Source of the DNA: Taeniopygia guttata | Lineage: Eukaryota; Chordata; Aves; Passeriformes; Estrildidae | Reading direction: 5' to 3' | Assembly: GCF_048771995.1 (NCBI RefSeq) | Contig: NC_133060.1 | Span: 3,839,501 to 3,903,500, forward strand | DNA length: 64,000 nucleotides | Shown here: in pieces, positions 23,691-33,788 of the stretch | How the letters are laid out: each line of letters opens with the position of its first letter | Position numbering within the stretch: position 1 is the first letter of the stretch | The notes under the pieces: generated by a model | What the model was told of the DNA's origin: nothing | What the model saw: the letters and a program-made list of their open reading frames with translations, nothing else | The model's database searches: none | Translations under genes and position numbers: made by a program

Positions 23691-24609
23691 GAACTCTCCT
23701 GGGCTGCAGTACCTGTGACAGTGACCTCCCTGTGCTGGGGCCTCTGCAAGCTGGGATCTCTCCCATTTGCTGCACTCGGGGCATCCCCGTCTGATGATGG
23801 GTCCTGGGCTGAGCCCACCCGCTCCTCAAGGTCCCACCCTGCACCTGGTGGGAAGATGAAAAGGCATCTGAAGGGAGAATTCCACTGGATTCCACGGGAA
23901 TTTCCCACAGGGACCTCGTACAGACTCCTCCTGTCCATGTGTGTGTGACACTGAATATGCCATAGGAAATGTCCTGGGAATGCTGCTCTCCTGGAGTAGG
24001 AAGTACGTAAGATTTGTAAGTCAGTGGGGCCTGTGGGTGTGTTCCTGTTGTGGTGTAATAAATTCTATGTGAAGTTACTGATTAAGTTTCAGTTAAGTGC
24101 TGTTAAGTTTAAGTTAAGTGCTATTGGGCCTTTAAGCATAAACTGTTCAAATCCAGGCTCAGTTCTGTACAGGGCTCTACTCTGACCCTTGTGACTCAAC
24201 AGTGCGTTCTTCCACATTCCTTTTTATCCTTACCCTTTTCTATCCTTTTCTCTTCCCCGCTCCTCAGTCCCCCCGTCCCACCCCAGCATCCAATAAAATG
24301 GTTTTGGGTTTATTTCCATTTGAATTGATTGATACCAAGCGATACCAATGAAAAGCTGGTGGGAGGGACCAAGCTGACTGGATCTTGGCTCGGCAAAGGG
24401 GCTGGGTTTGGGATGCTTGGCCCCCCTGGCTGGGTTTGGGATGCTTGGCCCGGCCCCTGGGCCAGGTCCCTGGCTCACCCAGCACCACAGGGTCCTAAAG
24501 CATGCTGGTGCTACTGGCTTTTTTGGGGGGAAAAAAAGTGGAAAGAGCTGCGTCTTCATTGACATCTTAAAGTACTGGAAAGCCACGAGTCAGCCTTGGC
24601 CTAAGTGAT
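23691..24609. other. Unassigned spacer
   Basis: No gene is recognised. It contains a doubled phrase, CTGGGTTTGGGATGCTTGGC (24,401 and 24,429). Repeats of the AAGTTAAGTGCT type at 24,080-24,125 resemble LTR sequence but have no clear ends. Confidence 0.35.
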
Positions 24610-26979
24610 TGAATTAAGGGCTGTGGCCGTGGCATTTCAGAGATTCCTCAAGTGCTTCTGAATTTGGTCAATTCTACTCAATTGTTTTGAAAACTTTAAG
24701 GATGCAATTTGGACCTGAGTTCTATTTCATTACTCAAGTTGTCCATTGAGGACATGACTGCATGGGCCAGAAGCCTTGCATGATTCTTCGACCAAGTGCA
24801 CACACCTTGCAAAACCAATTTCAATGAATGCCAACCAAAGCTTGACCTGCTGCACCTTACTGGCTGGGAGAAATCCCAGAGGCCTAAAGGCTTTGTAGCT
24901 GTGGCAAACAGATGTTACTCATCTTGCCAAATTCCAATTTGGCTGATTTGGGTATGTGCATGCGTTTGTTAATACCTTCTTTTCTGTCATGTGGGCATCT
25001 GCTCACACTGGGAAATTGGTTTTGACAAGTTGGACTGCCAATCCTTTGGCAGACTGACAGTGGGTTGTTACCATACTAGAGTTGGCAACTGATTTCTTGG
25101 AATTTATAAGTTTGGAATCTCCTTGACTGTTCTGAGCCAATATCCAAATTGCGGTTTTGATTGACAGTTGATAAAACTCTTGAGCTGTGTTTGTTCTCTT
25201 TCCTGCAAAGGGCCCTGCAGGAGGTCAAGAAGCACTACCTCCTTCTTTAAAAAAAAAGGGGGAATTGTGGATATTCTCAGTTCAGTCAGAGAGAAAAAGA
25301 GAAAGATTTCTGCCAGGCTGAGCATGGGGAAAAGTCTGGGAGGAACATAAACCATCTGTTATCTTGTTTTCTGTCCATATTGTTTATAGATATGTTCTGC
25401 CGCACTGACCTCAGTCCAGTGTACCAATCAGGTGAAATGTTTTTACTTTAAGACCAATGAAGTTAATCTTCACAATGTTCTCTATAAAGGAGTGTCATGG
25501 TTTGACACGGGAAGAGAATTTTTTTTTTGGAAGGAAGAGGTCCATCCAGTCAGGGGTCAGGTTTAGATACTGACACTTGGGGTGACCAATTGAAGGTGGA
25601 CACGCCTCTGAGAACACAGAGGGGTTAAAAGCGGAATTCCCAGGAGGACTCGTTCTTCTTTGGTTCCGGTCACTGCATGGGACGGACCTCCCCTGCCCAG
25701 CCCGGGCTGGCTGGGGGAGGGGAGCCATGCGGCCTGCAGAGGTAGGCCAGGAGGTAAAGGATCGGAACCGGCTGGGCCAGCTCCTGCGGATGGAAGGGTG
25801 GAGAACATCTGGGATGTTTTTGTTCCCCCTCCCCTAAGCTAGAGGGAAAAGAGATAGAGAGCCAGCAGACACCTGGGAGTTTGCCGGCGGAGGAGAAGGA
25901 GAAGGAGAAGGGGGAGGGAAGATGCCCAGCGTGGGAGAAGGGAGATGGAGTCCTGGGCTGAGATTGCAGCCGTCCGGGGAGTCTGGGAATTTTAACCCTT
26001 TCCTGTGAAATGAAGGCTTTATGAAATATTACTCCTCCTGAATTTGAAGAAAAGAGAGACAGCCTGAAACCTCAGATGTTCAGAGAAGAAGGTTGGGGGC
26101 AGATGATAGAGTGGCCTTTGGCTGGACTCTGCTTGTTCACCATAGACTGAACCACTCTTTCTTTCAAGAGGGACTGCATTTTAAGGGGATGCATTGGTGA
26201 GCCAAGAGACCTTCTGCAGCAACTACCAGTTTTGGAGTGGACAGAGAGAGCTGAGGAGGGTGTGAGGATGCCCTCCGTCTTCAGAGAAGAAGAGAAGGCG
26301 ATCTCTGTCTTTTGGACCCTCGGCCCCAGGGAAAAATGTGGGGGACTCTAGTCCCGAATTGTGATACTGGACTGTTGTTCCTGGTGGTCCTTGGCAAAGC
26401 ATCCTTAAAGGGGCCCTATAAGCAGTCTCTGTCCATGCCCAGTGGTGAGAGCACTGTGACATGGAGAGGAGAGCGTCACAGTGGCCGGTGTGTCTGGGCG
26501 GTGCCACGTGTGACATTGGAAACAGAAGGGGTGGCAGTTGTGTTTCCTGGGGGTCTATGGTGCAAGGGGGACTCCTCTCTTCCCCAATGGACTCAGTATT
26601 GATTATATTGAAGGGTGAAAACTTGATTAAGGATCCAAATGGGTCTCGCTGGGGTTTGGTGGAGTTGGGTGGAGGGAGGAGAAATGTTTTGGAAGGTTTT
26701 AATTTCAAATTTTGTGTGTTTTTTTTTCTTTCCTTTCTTTTCCTTTTATAGTAGTAGTAGTAGTAGTGTAATAAAGTTTTTCCTTTGTTATTAAGTTTGG
26801 CCTGCTTTGCTCTGTTCTTGATCACATTTCACAGCATTTGATTGGTAAGTTGTATTTTCATGGGGCGCTGGCATTGTGCCAGCGTCAAACCATGACAAGG
26901 AGAGACATACTTTGAATAAACGATCATTCTTTGCCTTCTGAACATGGAGTCTTTTCATTCCCGTCCCTGCCTCAACAGC
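24610..26979 (+). mobile_element. ERV 3' end: internal tail, polypurine tract, LTR (split)
   Basis: A purine tract, AAAAAAAAAGGGGGAAT (25,249-25,265), stands directly before TGTGGATATTC at 25,266, the classical arrangement of polypurine tract and 3' LTR. The LTR continues to 25,492, is interrupted by a younger 1.4-kb LTR, and resumes at 26,903 with AATAAACGATC, ending CCTGCCTCAACA at about 26,979. The same LTR type lies at 16,830-17,049. The 640 bp upstream would be the end of the internal region; frames there are full of stops and no envelope motif is recognised. Confidence 0.65.
25493..26897 (+). mobile_element. Solo LTR, 1,405 bp, ERVL-like, 5-bp duplication AGGAG
   Basis: It has perfect 14-bp inverted ends, TGTCATGGTTTGAC and GTCAAACCATGACA. 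AGGAG duplicates lie at 25,488-25,492 and 26,898-26,902. AATAAAG lies at about 26,770, with a (TAG)n microsatellite just before it (26,750-26,767). The 5-bp duplication and terminal sequence fit ERVL-type LTRs common in songbirds. It is nested in an older LTR, so it is the younger insertion. Confidence 0.9.
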
Positions 26980-27575
<596 letters not shown>

Positions 27576-29435
27576 TTATCCACAGTGACCCATATTGTGC
27601 AAAAACGTGGTGATCCACATTCCTGGTGATCCATGCTGGGGGAAAACCTGGTGACCTGTGTTCCACATGATCCACATTGGGAAGACACCTGGCTGGTAGT
27701 CTTCACCTCCTTCTGGTTCCCTGGGGCATGTGGATGAACACAGGGGAAAGAATGTCTATCAGGATGTGGACTGATGTCGGAAATAGAAGTACTGAGGCCT
27801 GAACAACAGGCCCTGCACCAAAGTTGTTCTCTAGATGAACCTTCCAACCAAACATTATATGATACTTTTATCTGCTAATTAGTGAAATATCAATGATCAT
27901 TAGTGAAATATGTAATGTGATACAAATGTATTTATCTTTCCATGTTTAGGGGACGTTCAAGGCAATGAAATCAGATATCTGGTCTTGTTTGGAGGCACGT
28001 TGTCAAAGCCAACTCCCTTGGCTCATTCTTGAGCCCTGACCAAGCTTTGGGTGGAACCTAAATGCAGTGGATTGATGCTGAGTGGATGCCACGAACCCAC
28101 ATAAGCCACGTACTCACTCCCCTTGAAAACTGGACTGAAAGAGAAAAGGACCTGGAGAGACATCCCTCACTTAAACACCATCACAGGCAAAACAAGCTCA
28201 GCTTTGAGATATGAAATTAACTAACAAAATCAGAGCAGGATAATAAATAAAATAAGCCCTTAAAACCACCTACCCCCAACCCTCCCTTTCCCCCAGCTCT
28301 ATCCCAGCAGCATAAGGAGACAGGGAATGGGGGTTAGAGTCAGTTCATCATCTGTGGCTTCTCCCACTGCTCAGGGAGAGGAGTTGTTCCTCTGCTGCTC
28401 TGTGGGGTCCCTACCACAGGAGACAGTTCTTCACAAACTTCTCCAGAGTGAGTCCATCCCATGTGTAACAGCTGTTTGCAAACTGCTGCAGCATGAGTCC
28501 ATCACAGGAGCAATAGTCCTCCCCAAACTGCTGCAATGTGGGTCACCTTTCCACGGGGTTAGTCCTTCAAGAATCTTTATTAATCACTGTTGGCAATCTT
28601 TTGTACTAATTATTTGGTCCATTACTTATACTTCTTTAATTCTTTGCTCTTTTGAACTGTAGAAAATTATGCTTATTTCTTAAAGTTGTGTGTCTTGTGC
28701 TGACCCCATCAACTGGTAAAACAGAAATTCATTGGGAAGACTGTGTTTGTTAATCTGCATGCTCAGAGTTTCTTTTCTTTTGTGTTGGTTGTTTCTGGAG
28801 TTGGTGGCCATGAGTCAGTGGTCATTCTCTGCCCCTGGCAAAATTCCTTTTGACTGGAATTCCCTTTGACCCAGTCAGAGCTGATTTCACACAGTTGCTG
28901 GATTGGGCTTTCCTTGTGGCCCATAAATTCTGCGATCTCTGTGTCTATTCTCAGTGATTCATTCTCCTCCCCCAGCTTTGTTAATCTCCCCCAGGCCTGA
29001 GATAACACCTGAACAATTGTCCCACCTTGATCTTACCGACAGTCCAAGTGCCAGGTATGCACTGAGGAACATCGGGATATCGGAATAGCGGGGGAGGGCA
29101 GGAGGGGAGGGGGGAGAGAGGATTCAGTGGTCATTGGTGGTGGCAGCTGCCAGTGTGTCCATACCTTGGGGTGAACTTCATTTGACCAGTGATGTGCATA
29201 TGAGCAGTTGCTTCTTTACACACTTTGCTGCAGTGGGAACTTTTGTGGGCATGCATTTCCCAGCATGGGTCACACAGATCTTGCCTCTGCCAAGTCTGGA
29301 GTCAGCACCTTCCTGTTACTCCATCATGTGCTTGTCTCATGGCAAAGTCCTTCTGTGACCTTAGCAGGGTTTGAGATGGGCAGCTCTGCTCCTCAGGTCC
29401 TTCACAGCCTGATCCATCACCCACCCACAAGTGAC
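27576..29435. other. Spacer with zinc-finger 3' flank and repeat-like sequence
   Basis: 27,580-27,790 is the family's 3' flank. 28,330-28,560 holds a degenerate repeat in which CTTCACAAACTTCTCCAGAG, CTGTTTGCAAACTGCTGCAG and CCTCCCCAAACTGCTGCAAT recur every 50-60 bp. A diverged relative is at about 48,090-48,310, so this is probably an old ERV segment. No gene is seen. Confidence 0.4.
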
Positions 29436-29439
29436 CTCA

Positions 29440-29625
29440 CGCCTGCCCTGAGTGCTGGAGGAGCTTCAGCGACAGCTCCAACCTCAGCTGCCACCTGAGG
29501 ATTCATCGTGGCAAGAGACTGATCTCCTGTGGGAAGAGCTTTGGCCAGAGCATGGACTTGATCTCCCACGGTAGGATCCACATCAAGGAGAAGTTCTGTG
29601 TCTGCCCAAGCTTTGCCCATAGGCC
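29440..29625 (+). pseudogene. Zinc-finger fragment
   Basis: Two decayed fingers remain: AGTGCTGGAGGAGCTTCAGC then CCTCAGCTGCCACCTGAGG, and TCCTGTGGGAAGAGCTTTGG then TGATCTCCCAC. Spacing and linker are lost. It is followed at 29,640 by the 20-bp degenerate repeat seen near other dead units. Confidence 0.6.
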
Positions 29626-29759
29626 CCATTCAAATCAAGATATTTTGAAAGTGGAATTAAGCCATTTGGGGTTTGTATCAAGACATTTTGGAGTGGCATG
29701 GAGCCGTTTTCAGTGTGACTGTGTTGTTTTAAGATAATCGGTCAATCCCTCTTGGCTTT

Positions 29760-30190
29760 TGCTATGCACAGCAATGGAGAAGACTTCCCCACATCGCCAC
29801 AGAATCCCAAAATCCTCAGGAATATCCCCTTGAACTCCAAATTCTCCCCCAAATAGCAGTAAAATTGGGAGGGTTTTACATGTTTTTTTTTAAACTTCTT
29901 TATTTTTACCCCACTTTCAGGTGTTTTAAGGGGATAAAGAGGAATCAAAAGAAAATTAAGGCCAAAACAAAAGTTGGCATTCAAAAGAAAATTAAGGCAA
30001 AAACATGCTGGCATTTTGTGTGAGTATCCATGGAGTTGGGCTGGGGGAGGGGGGGTGCAGGAGAAAGAGACTTTTTGAGGAGTTTCTACCCCATTGTCTC
30101 TCTCTGAAATCTTGGTCTTTGCTCCAGTCCATCACTGTGAAAGACACCCATGGGCCATGGAGAAGTAGAAATGTATTATTGAGTTGTAAT
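29760..30190 (-). other. Orphan 3' untranslated region of a zinc-finger unit
   Basis: Read on the - strand, this parallels 19,080-19,300 and 54,740-55,110. It has the block with GGGTGTCTTTCACAGTGATG, an A/T-rich polyadenylation region near 29,900 (TTCTTTATTTTTAC on +), and the CCCAAATTCTCC-rich tail. The finger exon that should precede it on the - strand is absent; the + strand 5' end of another unit begins at about 30,230 instead. Confidence 0.55.
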
Positions 30191-30229
30191 TGTACTAATT
30201 GAAATAGGAGGCAAAGGAGATGGGATTAG

Positions 30230-31830
30230 GCAGGAGGAGGAAGGGGAGGAGGAATAGCAGGACATTCATGGATCCACTGCTCCCTGTATCTTCAGCCCTC
30301 CCCAGCCTGGGAGCATCATCCCCCCTCACCTCCCCCAGGTGACTGGGGGAGGGGAAGCTGGCCTCAAATATAGGGGGAGAGTGGGGGACTGTCTCTTAGT
30401 ATTTGTTTTTTATGAAGCATTAACTGGCTTTTGCAGGACTCCAGAGCTGATCTGCAAATGTCCCTCGGGGGATACTGGGTTCCAGAGGTGACATTTGTCT
30501 GGGGACTCCTGGTGGCTGCTGCCGACCAAGCCATGGTGGTTGGCAGGGGATGTAGAACCCTTGGAGCTACGCGAAGATCAGTCAGGACCAGGGTAGGGGG
30601 GCCGGGAACACCATTTCTGGGGACTCCTCAGGAGAGCCAGGGTTGGGGGAAGGCCAGGACCCCTGGAGAGGGGAAAACTGAGAGAGGCAATACTGGAACT
30701 GAGGGACCCCTGACAGCCCAGAGAGGGGCAAAGCTCAGTGAGGCGTAATCTGGGAAGAGAGATTCAGGAGGGCTGAACCCAGGGATTCCCAGGTCCAACA
30801 GCAGTCTTGAAAGTGAGCAACCCTGGAGATGGGGATCCCCAAAATATAGGAGACCCCCAGCAGGCCAGACAGAGGGAAACTAAAGTGGAGACAACAGACT
30901 AGGGTACCCAGGCAGGTGAGGAGGAAGTCACTGCCCCTTTCTCCCTCTCCTCTGCTCCATCTCCCAGACCAGCACCGCCCCTGGCTGCAGGACAACTCTG
31001 GTGCAAACACTGTCCTGCCAGGGATGAACTTGGGGGATGTCCTTCCCCTTCCTTCTTGCATGGAGACAAATCCCCTCCCTCCCTCCCCAGACACTGACAG
31101 AGACCAGGGAGGACAAATCCCTGCACCAGAACCTCATAGAAGAGGCTGTTTTACGTGACTCCACAGCACAGGAATACAATGGGGAGGAAAAGCTACAGAG
31201 GTATCCTGTGAGGAGGGTCTCCAAACACAGCCCACAGTGCTCCAAGGAGGAAAGACACAGACAGCCAAGCTTCACCCAGACCTCTGAGCTGCTGGTCCTT
31301 GAGTGGTTTCACACTGAGATGTGCTACAGGTGCTTGGAATGTGGGAAGAGCTTCAGATGGAGCTGCTACCTGATCCGGCACCAAAAGATTCCCACAGGGG
31401 AATGGCCCAAGAAATGCTTGGAATGTGGGAAGAGCTTTAGCCAGAGCTCCTGTCTGATCCACCATCAGGTAATTCACACAGGAGAACGGCCCTATAGGTG
31501 TAGGGAATGTGTGAGCAGCTTCAGTGACCATTCCAACCTCCTCAGCCACCAGCGCCTGCACTCCAGGGAATGGGTCTACAAGTGTGGGAAGTGCAGGAAG
31601 AGCTTCAGCCAGAGCTCCCACCTGATCCACCACCAGAATATCCACACTGGGGAATAGCCCTCAGAGTGTCCTGACTGTGGGAAAAGCTTCACCCAGAGCT
31701 CTACCTGGACCTTACACCAATGGATTCACTGCAAAGGGAACTCCTGTGAGTGCCCCAAGTGTGGGAAGGGCTTCAAATGCTGTTCCAACTCCATTCCCCA
31801 TTGGAGGGTTACCCGTTGGATGATCCACTG
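30230..31830 (+). pseudogene. C2H2 zinc-finger pseudogene, 5 to 6 fingers
   Basis: A GA-rich 5' exon relic (30,230-30,350) ends CTCCCCCAG/GTGACT. The start exon (ending 30,914 before GTGAGG) has lost its ATG and contains TAG. The last exon opens at 31,091 but is shifted relative to the family frame. Within its own frame (31,037-31,657) it encodes the TETRED spacer and four to five fingers, the first of which has lost a histidine (HQKIPT). It stops at TAG 31,655. One further decayed finger and the 3' flank follow to 31,830. Without a start and with the frame change it should not make protein, although the finger frame is still open. Confidence 0.78.
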
Positions 31831-32224
31831 GGCAGAGACTTAGTGACCCATGTTCCTGGAAATCCACGTTGGGCAGTGCATTGCGTTTGTGTGATCAGGT
31901 TTTGGAAACAAGGTTGTTCCAGGGGTGGCTTCTGTGAGGAGCTTCCAGAAGCTTCCCCCATGTCTAGCTCCTGTTAGATCCATTCCTGAAGGCGAGGGTA
32001 ACCCAGGTTCTGGTTCATGGATCCCCTGGTACAGATTAAAATGAAACAACAGGGATTGATATATGTTTATAAATATATCTCTGTTGGGTTTATTTTAGAA
32101 CAATTTCTTTGCCATGTAAAACAGGTTTTGAACCCTTTTGGTTACCATCTCTAGCAATATTAAAATAACATTAGCATTACCAATAATATTAGCATTAAAA
32201 TAACACAGTAAAACTTATAAGGGA
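31831..32224. other. Zinc-finger 3' flank and A/T-rich spacer
   Basis: TTTGTGTGATCAGGTTTTGG at 31,888 matches the flank near 17,700 and the complement of 46,690. From 32,040 the sequence is A/T-rich with short repeats of TAACATTAGCATTA (32,165-32,205). No gene is seen. Confidence 0.4.
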
Positions 32225-33275
32225 AAAGAAAGTAAGAGTAGAAAGATACACAGGCACCAGCCCTGGATCCAGCAACAAAAATAGATTGTTGCAATGTCCT
32301 TGTCCTCGGTCTAAGTGATGGTCCCAGGAAGGATCCTTTGGGGGTTGGGAAAGCTCCAGAAACACCAATTTCTGTGGGTCAATAGGGATTTAGGTTTAGG
32401 TGAACGCCCAGGTGCCTCCCCTAAAGGGAGTTTTACACTGCCTGATGTCACACTGTGGATCCCGGGGCGCTCTGGGGGCTCTGATGGTTTATGGCCCCTC
32501 CTAAGATGTGGTCCCGCCTCTCCCAGCAGTGCAGCTGAGGCAGGTATGGCCCGTGAAAAGGGATGAAAACCTCCAGGCCTCTGTGTGAATGTCGTGGGCC
32601 TTCTGCAGGGGAGTTTCCAGAGCTGAGCCAGTTGTGTAAGGGAGGGCATTGCCTGCTCCAAAGCCCTGTCCCACCTGGCAGCATCTCTTTCTGATCAGCC
32701 TCTTCCCTTCCCTGGCTCCCAGCCCGGCTCATCGCCTCCCCTCCGGGGCTGGGTGTTCCCCCCTCTGCCCCTGGGCACCTCCTGTGCCCGTGGCCAGCAA
32801 AGCCCCGCTGCTTTTGCCACTGGTTTGAGCCTTTAACCCGGGACATTTCAGTCCTCAAAAGCCGAGAGGGATGGATGATGCCTCAAAACAACTCCATCCC
32901 ACTGAAAATGGCTCAACTCCACCTCAAAACAACTCAATCCCACCTCAGAATTTTGGCGTATCTCCTGAGCCCAAATTACTCCCACTTGTGGATGTTCCTT
33001 GTCCCCAGATTTCACCCAGTTGTTGCCATCAAGGAAGTGGCAGTGGGCTTTTCCCCCAAAATGGAACACACTGTGTGGGAAAGGAGACAGGTGAGGGGGT
33101 GCCTCCCCTCACCCCCCAACAGATGCCAGCACCCCACATCAGGCTGGGGGCTCAAGGGACCACCCTGGATCCCCCATTCCCACCCCCCTCTGCCCCACGG
33201 CCACCACAGCACTGGTTGTTGGGTGGGGTCACCCCCACTGTGACCCCTCCAGGGAGGGACGGGGGTTTGGGGACC
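32225..33275. repeat. Inverted repeat, arm A
   Basis: This about 1.05-kb block is the reverse complement of 45,575-46,640. Over the 200 bp I compared base by base (33,062-33,262) there are only three or four differences. Identity falls off left of about 32,290. The arm contains the dead class II beta exon 2 piece at its right end and about 650 bp of unassigned sequence. The two arms face each other across 12.3 kb that includes the only complete class II beta gene. Confidence 0.9.
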
Positions 33276-33400
33276 CACCCAGGAAGCTTCTGCTTACACC
33301 CTCCATCCCCCCCAGAACCCTGGGGAACAGCCCAAGAGATCCAGTGATGGGGACATGAAGGGACTCCCAGGGGAACTCCTTTGCCACTGTCCCCCCTCTC
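32985..33400 (-). pseudogene. MHC class II beta exon 2 fragment and intron 1, arm A
   Basis: On the - strand, TCCCACACAG at 33,080-33,071 is followed by exon 2: VFHFGGKAHCHFLDGNNWVK, then a short run resembling the start of the beta-1 domain (compare VFQEMVKSECHFINGTQRVR). The exon begins one base short of the normal phase. The match ends after about 85 nt, where the 20-bp degenerate repeat takes over. Intron 1-like text extends to about 33,400. Confidence 0.75.
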
Positions 33401-33639
33401 AAACACCTTTCCCATCTTCCCTGTGCTGCTCTCCCTCTCACCCAGGAGTTCCTTGCCCACAGCCGAGATGTGCTCCCAGCACCCAGAGTGGAGTGACACG
33501 CAGGGGACTCACAGGGCTCCCCGTTCCTGACCCACCCTGGGGCCGATTCTCCCCCTTCCCATCACAGTTTCCCTGTGGGCTCCCCCAAAATCTCTCCACA
33601 CAGCTCGCCAGTAAATGGGATTGCCGTGAACTGGGAAGC

Positions 33640-33645
33640 TTTATT
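33640..33645 (-). terminator. Poly(A) signal of the class II beta gene
   Basis: AATAAA on the - strand, 144 bp past the stop codon of the intact gene, followed by a C/A-rich stretch where cleavage would fall (about 33,620). Confidence 0.75.
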
Positions 33646-33788
33646 GGGAACACTGGGAGCAGGCGGGCAGGGGCAGAGTGACAGCAGGGCTGGGGGGACA
33701 CACGACCCCCCAAAATCAGTGTGGGGATGGAGCGGGGGGGTTCTGGCCGGGCCCGAGGCCGCGGGGAGCGGCTGCGGCTGCTGGTGGC

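Noticed and set aside
24329-24608. Small overlapping frames as a gene
   Set aside because: The frame is open only because of a doubled GGGTTTGGGATGCTTGGC phrase. No homology or splice context.
31037-31657. A functional zinc-finger gene with 4-5 fingers
   Set aside because: The finger frame is open, but the start exon has lost its ATG and holds a stop, the acceptor phase is shifted, and the first finger lacks a histidine.
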